This document shows positions 56,976 through 64,000 of a stretch of 64,000 nt of DNA, in pieces (within the stretch, counting starts at the first letter, position 1; each line of letters opens with the position of its first letter). The notes under the pieces are model-generated. The model searched no databases. It was not told the DNA's origin and saw only the letters and a list, made by a program, of their open reading frames with translations. Source of the DNA: Amphiduros pacificus (Eukaryota > Annelida > Polychaeta > Phyllodocida > Hesionidae); contig OX439002.1 of the NCBI GenBank assembly GCA_949316495.1, forward strand, positions 12,208,001-12,272,000, read 5' to 3'. Both the position numbers and the translations under genes were made by a program.

Positions 56976-57280
56976 AACCTTTTTGGTACATGTACATCCA
57001 GTTGTGGACAAATTCGAGTGCGTTGTGTCAAATCTGGTGACTCAGTTGGCACTGTCCCTTCTGAAGCCCCGTCTAGGATATCAAGTGGCATGTTATGCTG
57101 ATTTGGTGATATTGTTTGAAATTATATGGATATATATTGCAATCGGTAACAAAAATGAACTTGTATCACAACAAAAGACATAAGCATTTATTTTTTTTTG
57201 TTTTATTTTGTTCATTCAGAACATCATGTCTTGTCAATTAAATTCACTGAATAGGAGAATTTATATTGTATATATAAAGT

Positions 57281-57759
57281 TGATTAGAAGTGATGACAAG
57301 GCGAGCTGGGGGTCAGACCAGCTAATTGCCATTGACTAACGTCACATGTCCCCAGGGGATCACACCAGGGGGTTTTATAAGCGACGGCTGGGGGCTTGCC
57401 GCCATTCCAACACAGACGCCGCTCCGTTAATATCAACCACCATCCCACCCTTATCCAGGTATCACTTCAGATTCATAATAATAACAATCGGCCGCTGTAA
57501 TGGCATGTAGCCATAGTTAATCATATCTTAAAATGCACATAACAAAATGTTAGCATTAATCAAACGTTTAGGTTAAGATCAATGAGTCCGTTTATTTATG
57601 TAATTTATGTAATTGTTTAAATGTAAGATTATTATATGTATTTATTGAGCCAATGGTAAATTGGCCGGGTGATGGCAGATTTATAAAATAAATAAATCAT
57701 TTGTGACCAATAAACTTAGGCCTTATGTCTCCTTTCTAACTTTGAATTACCTGACAACA
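57281..57759 (+). mobile_element. Solo-LTR-like element (fossil)
   Basis: 479 bp starting TGATTAG and ending CTGACAACA, flanked by AAGT at 57277-57280 and 57760-57763. TTTTATAAGCGACGG (about 57373) resembles a TATA box and ACCAATAAACTTAG (about 57708) a polyadenylation signal, in the right order for a single LTR. No internal coding seen. Family not assigned; ends and target size resemble those of the insertion at 32.0 kb. Confidence 0.55.
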
Positions 57760-57904
57760 AAGTTACAAGCCGCCATTTCCTGTGGTACCGCAGCAACATT
57801 TTGGTTAATTCAACCACCAGAAGGTTTCCTTTTACGTGGACACCACATTGGTAGATTGTTGTAACAAAAGCGTTGACAGACAATGTGCTGACAACGCTGT
57901 GAGC

Positions 57905-58677
57905 AAGTAGACAGGCCGGACATAGCTTACAGGTCGGACATAGCTTACAGGACATAGCTTACAGGGCGGACATAGCTCACAGGTCGGACATAGCTTACAG
58001 GTCGGACATAGCTTACAGGTCAGACATAGCTTACAGGGCGGACATAGCTTACAGGTCGGACATAGCTTACAGGTTAGACATAGCTTACAGGTCGGACATA
58101 GCTTACAGGTCAGACAGCTTACAGGTCGGACATAGCTTACAGGTCAGACGAAGCTTACAGGGCGGACATAGCTTACAGGTCGGACATAGCTTACAGGGCG
58201 GACATAGCTCACAGGTCGGACATAGCTTACAGGTCGGACATAGCTTACAGGTCGGACATAGCTTACAGGTCAGACATAGCTTACAGGGCGGACATAGCTT
58301 ACAGGTCGGACATAGCTTACAGGTTAGACATAGCTTACAGGTCGGACATAGCTTACAGGTCAGACAGCTTACAGGTCGGACATAGCTTACAGGTCAGACG
58401 AAGCTTACAGGGCGGACATAGCTTACAGGTCGGACATAGCTTACAGGTCGGACATAGCTTACAGGTCGGACATAGCTTACAGGTCGGACATAGCTTACAG
58501 GTCAGACGAAGCTTACAGGTCGGACATAGCTTACAGGTCGGACATAGCTTACAGGTCGGACATAGCTTACAGGTCAGACATAGCTTACAGGGCGGACATA
58601 GCTTACAGGTCGGACATAGCTTACAGGTCGGACATAGCTTACAGGTCGGACATAGCTTACAGGGCGGACATAGCTTA
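57905..58677 (+). repeat. 18-bp minisatellite, ~42 units, with a 232-bp higher-order duplication
   Basis: Unit ACAGGTCGGACATAGCTT with GGGCGGAC, GGTCAGAC, GGTTAGAC and GACGAAGCTT variants. The stretch from 57964 to 58195 is repeated from 58196 to about 58427 with the same order of variants. 18 bp keeps frame (QVGHSL / RSDIAY), but units missing four bases (GACAGCTT) break it; coding unlikely. Confidence 0.96.
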
Positions 58678-58679
58678 CC

Positions 58680-59765
58680 TTAATTTGATTAGCATGTTTT
58701 CAGAGCACTTTCAATCATTTTTAATCAATTCCATTATTGAATCAATTCCATTATACTGTATAATGAAAGCAACATATTTATCAAAACGAAAATATATTAG
58801 AACTGAAATTAGTAAGATATTTACTAATTGAGCCGAGTTGGATATTATAAAATAAATACAACTCTGAGAAACAGGACAAAACACAACGATTGAGAATAAA
58901 TTTCACAATTACATTTATCAGTTAATTAGTGATCAAATAATGTGATCATCATTAAATATTATAGAAAATTTGACAACTTGTTATATATTTTTCTCTATTT
59001 ATGAACAAAATGTATATTATTATCACAATTTTGTGTGTTTCTAAGTACTAAACAATATAATTGGCATCATACATATGAATAGATGTATTTAGTATTTTGA
59101 AATGGCACTTAGAATATCCTAATTGTCACAACCTGAAAAAAATAAATAAAGAATGAGATGCAATGATGCAAGAACTGCAATGATATAAATGTTACCTAAG
59201 ACATTTTGGCACGATTATTTGTTAATATATACTTTGGAGTTTTATAGGGATTAAGCACCAATTTTGCAAAAAACGTTCAAAATTCACATATCGATGATAA
59301 ATGTATTTGTCTTTCATGTCAATTAACTTTTTGATTGATGCATCCCCATCAATGTCTGTTGAAATCTATTTTAACTTGCCGTCATTTTTATGTGGAGTGT
59401 TATCAGAGGCACTGAAAGGTAAATGACATGAAATGTATTATCCTTTGAATTGTGCCAGAATGAAGTAAAACAGTGCTACCCTACGTTGAGACTCATTTAA
59501 GGTCAAACAAGGTTCACGTCACCCGTGTTTACCGGTCACGTGCAGCGTATGGCTCAGACAGACCTAAACTCTAATAACTGTCCCATATACATATTGAACT
59601 AGCAAAGTATAAGACAGACCTCATACTGAGTGCAACTGCTATGTCTCATAGCAACATATCTTATTACTCTATAACTTCAATTTGTCATATTCATCATATG
59701 TGGATAAGCTTTCAATACACCAATATGTAGGATTACTGCTTAATACCTGTAAGGTAATAATAGCA
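58680..59765. other. No gene recognised, AT-rich
   Basis: Short frames only. Confidence 0.35.
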
Positions 59766-59773
59766 TAATTAGG

Positions 59774-60895
<1,122 letters not shown>

Positions 60896-61082
60896 CATTA
60901 TCATCATCATCATTATCATCAATATTAATATTATATATTTCTATTCATCTTGACAGCAACGATTTGACTGAACAAATCATGGACGTGTTCTTCATGAATT
61001 AGTGGTCCAAAAACCTTGCAGCATTCCAAAATCTGGATATGATCAGTTAAATCCTTCCTTGACTGAGCAATGCAAGGCCATC

Positions 61083-61545
61083 AGCTGGCTGGTTTACTCG
61101 TCTATTATATGATATGATATGATATCCTGCGAATAGTTATTCTACAGCCCTTCAATATACGGTACCTATTCTACAGCCCTTCAATATACAGTAGCTATTC
61201 TACAACCCTTCAATATACAGTAGCTATTCTACAGCCCTTCAATATACAGTAGCTATTCTACAGCCCTTCAATATACTGTAGCTATTCTACATCCCATCAA
61301 TATACAGTAGCTATTCTACAACCCTTCAATATACAGTAGCTATTCTACAACCCTTCAATATACAGTAGCTATTCTACAGCCCTTCAATAAACTGTAGCTA
61401 TTCTACAACCCTTCAATATACAGTAGCTATTCTACAGCCCTTCAATATACAGTAGCTATTCTACAGCCCTTCAATATACTGTAGCTATTATACAACCCTT
61501 CAAAATACAGTAGCTATTCTACAGCCCTTCAATATACAGTAGCTT
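61083..61545 (+). repeat. 29-bp minisatellite, ~14 units
   Basis: TATTCTACAGCCCTTCAATA TACAGTAGC repeated with few changes (ACAACCC, CTGTAGC). A short (GATAT)n precedes it at 61095-61122. Confidence 0.95.
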
Positions 61546-61549
61546 AACT

Positions 61550-63385
61550 TTAAAATTGAATTAATTATACTCACTCCAATCCCTAACTAAGCATACACAC
61601 TACATGCAAGTACATCAGTTGCTGCTGGTCATGACAGGGTCAAGTATTATATAACAGCCCTCAGATGTAATATCAAAGGGGAAAATATCTGACGCATGCA
61701 AATCTTCATGGGGTAAAACACAAGACACAAAATTACATTCATTAAAAGTGAACTGGATGATGATTTCACGATTGCATTAAATGCCATTCTTTTCACTTTC
61801 AGCGATGAAAAAATCCAATCTACAGAGTTCCGAAAATGTATGGCTTTGTGTAAGGTGAACCATGGCTTTGAATCAGGAGAAACATACATACATAGATCAA
61901 GGTACGGGAGTTTATGTGGTATTTTAGAAGCATGCGTCTGAATCAGTTTCAACCTAAACTACCTATCGATTTCATAGATGTAGATGAAAGTAGTGTCCAT
62001 TGAACAACATCTCTCTGTGGGATAGGAATATATGAAGATGCACCATTATATGTTAGGCCCCGTGGAGTGAGATTCTGAGGCAATCATTGACCAACTATAT
62101 AAGCTTGGCTACAGCTATCACAAATGCGTTACCTGCTAATTCAATACCTGCAAATGCATCCCCTCTTCCTGTTTCTTACTTCAGTGTTTCACCTCGAAAG
62201 CCAGATATATTCACTTCATAGCTCACAAGATTTCAGACATGAATCAAGCCACGCATTTTCCAATGGGCATAGCTTAGGATCAAATCGAACATTGGTAAAA
62301 TATTACTAAGCTCTCATAATGAGGTAGTCAATATAGGCAGTCAAGCCCATTCAAATGGCCCACCTGATTACAGATAGCATTAGTGGTCCACTACAGGATC
62401 TAAATGAATCCTTGTTTTACCACCTGAACTATAAATATGTGTACATCACCAGTAAGTCCTAGATGTATCATTTCATATGTTATTGGTCTGTTCTTATTGG
62501 CAGTAGAATCAATTTGAATGTAGACTAAGCCACCCAGTGCGAGCGCATTTGGCGAGGAGCATAACACTTCTTATTTGCTGAATTATGTCTAAAAATATAT
62601 TTCTTATCCAGAACAACATATCTCATGTTATGAGGAAAAGAATTCATGTTATTGTTTGGCTAAATTAATAAGGTCATTATATTTAATTTTGCTCCGAGAT
62701 TGGAAATGCACACACTATTATCTTGTTTGATCACATTCACGGGTCTTTATAAATATTGTTCCCTGACCTTAGATGTTGCAGAATTATTGATATGCTTGGC
62801 AAATATGGACACACAGTTTCCATTTGATCTTCCTGTTGAGGACAAGGCACCAAGGCCTCTGTGTATTGGTCACAGATAGTGTCAATACTGATGCTAAAAG
62901 TTAACAGCTAATCTGTATGGAGAAGGACTCCATGCGACCAGCACCTCAATATAACTCACAGAGACACCACCGTCATCGTATAATGAAAGGAGTCACAATG
63001 GGATGGCCAGATCAATGATGATGCGGCCCGTTCTGAGACTCCCACATAATATGCCACATATCTATCATACTTTGACGTGTGAGCAATTCAGGGTATTGAT
63101 GTCATAATGGAAACTGAGAGACTTTTTTGGGGGCTATATATACCATTGTCAGATATTTTCATAAAGAAAATGTCTTGGTTATTTTTTCGTCTTAAAGATT
63201 GCTTTTAACAGATATACATATTTGTTCACTTCTGACACAAATATCTGTGTCATGTATAGATGAACAGGCCGAGTGCAGATTACATTTCATCCAGGCAAGT
63301 GGGAGAAAAAGCATTCATATAAATCATCTCACCAAAGCTAAACATCATATTTTGTTTTCTTTTACTTTTTTCTTTTTGGAAATGG
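61550..63385. other. No gene recognised
   Basis: 1.8 kb with short frames on both strands (e.g. 101 codons minus at 61952-61647) that match no family I know. No repeat recognised. Confidence 0.35.

Positions 63386-64000
<615 letters not shown>

Noticed and set aside
57905-58677. Protein repeat (QVGHSL)n
   Set aside because: Units of 14 bp break the frame and no start or flanking coding sequence is seen.

Overview
The window looks like AT-rich, intron-bearing metazoan nuclear DNA, most likely from a marine invertebrate. I lean towards a lophotrochozoan such as a mollusc, because the main SINE ends in a GACTGAAAT..GTTGAAAGTG-type tail that I associate with molluscan SINEs; this is an inference without a database search. 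I found no convincing complete host gene. Almost everything recognisable is transposable elements, their fossils, and satellite arrays.

Layout. 1-3.6 kb: a LINE remnant (minus strand), then a duplicated repeat block carrying a 29-bp minisatellite with five perfect CRE octamers (TGACGTCA). 4.5-7.6 kb: old duplicated blocks, a 236-bp inverted-repeat element, a SINE and a short tandem array. 8.1-9.95 kb: a LINE (minus) split by a SINE with a 14-bp target-site duplication. 10.4-13.9 kb: a decayed multi-exon THAP-DDE transposase gene of Kolobok-like type (minus), with SINEs inserted in and beside it. 13.9-17.6 kb: more SINEs, short repeats and a CpG-rich, TATA-bearing stretch that could be a promoter. 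19.6-24.1 kb: L2/CR1-like LINE copy 1 (minus), with a coiled-coil plus KH-domain ORF1, an endonuclease and a reverse transcriptase. 24.2-27.6 kb: an array of about 71 copies of a 47-bp satellite. 27.6-32.9 kb: LINE copy 2 (plus), inserted in that satellite and itself carrying an LTR insertion.

33-44.6 kb is mostly unrecognised AT-rich sequence. It holds a 41-bp minisatellite, two tRNA-derived SINE families, a 930-bp TTAA-flanked foldback element, and the C-terminal part of a LINE with a restriction-like endonuclease motif and a near-identical 376-bp tandem duplication. 44.7-48.6 kb is a PIF/Harbinger transposon with both ends, a TTA target duplication, a decayed transposase (plus) and a converging MADF/Myb-like accessory gene (minus). 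49.9-52.1 kb is a long intact-looking LINE reverse transcriptase ORF (plus). 54.5-58.7 kb contains a 51/31-bp compound array, a CAT microsatellite, an LTR-like element and an 18-bp array. 59.8-60.9 kb is a permuted fragment of the same L2/CR1-like LINE. Long (TA)n tracts occur at 18.2, 43.9, 60.7 and 63.4 kb.

The genes do not form a pathway. The order of events can be read from nesting: satellite, then LINE copy 2, then LTR; Kolobok-like gene, then SINE; LINE, then SINE. The least familiar observations are the KH domain in LINE ORF1, the exchange of 5' modules between two copies of one LINE family, the CRE-bearing minisatellite, and the TTAA-flanked foldback element.
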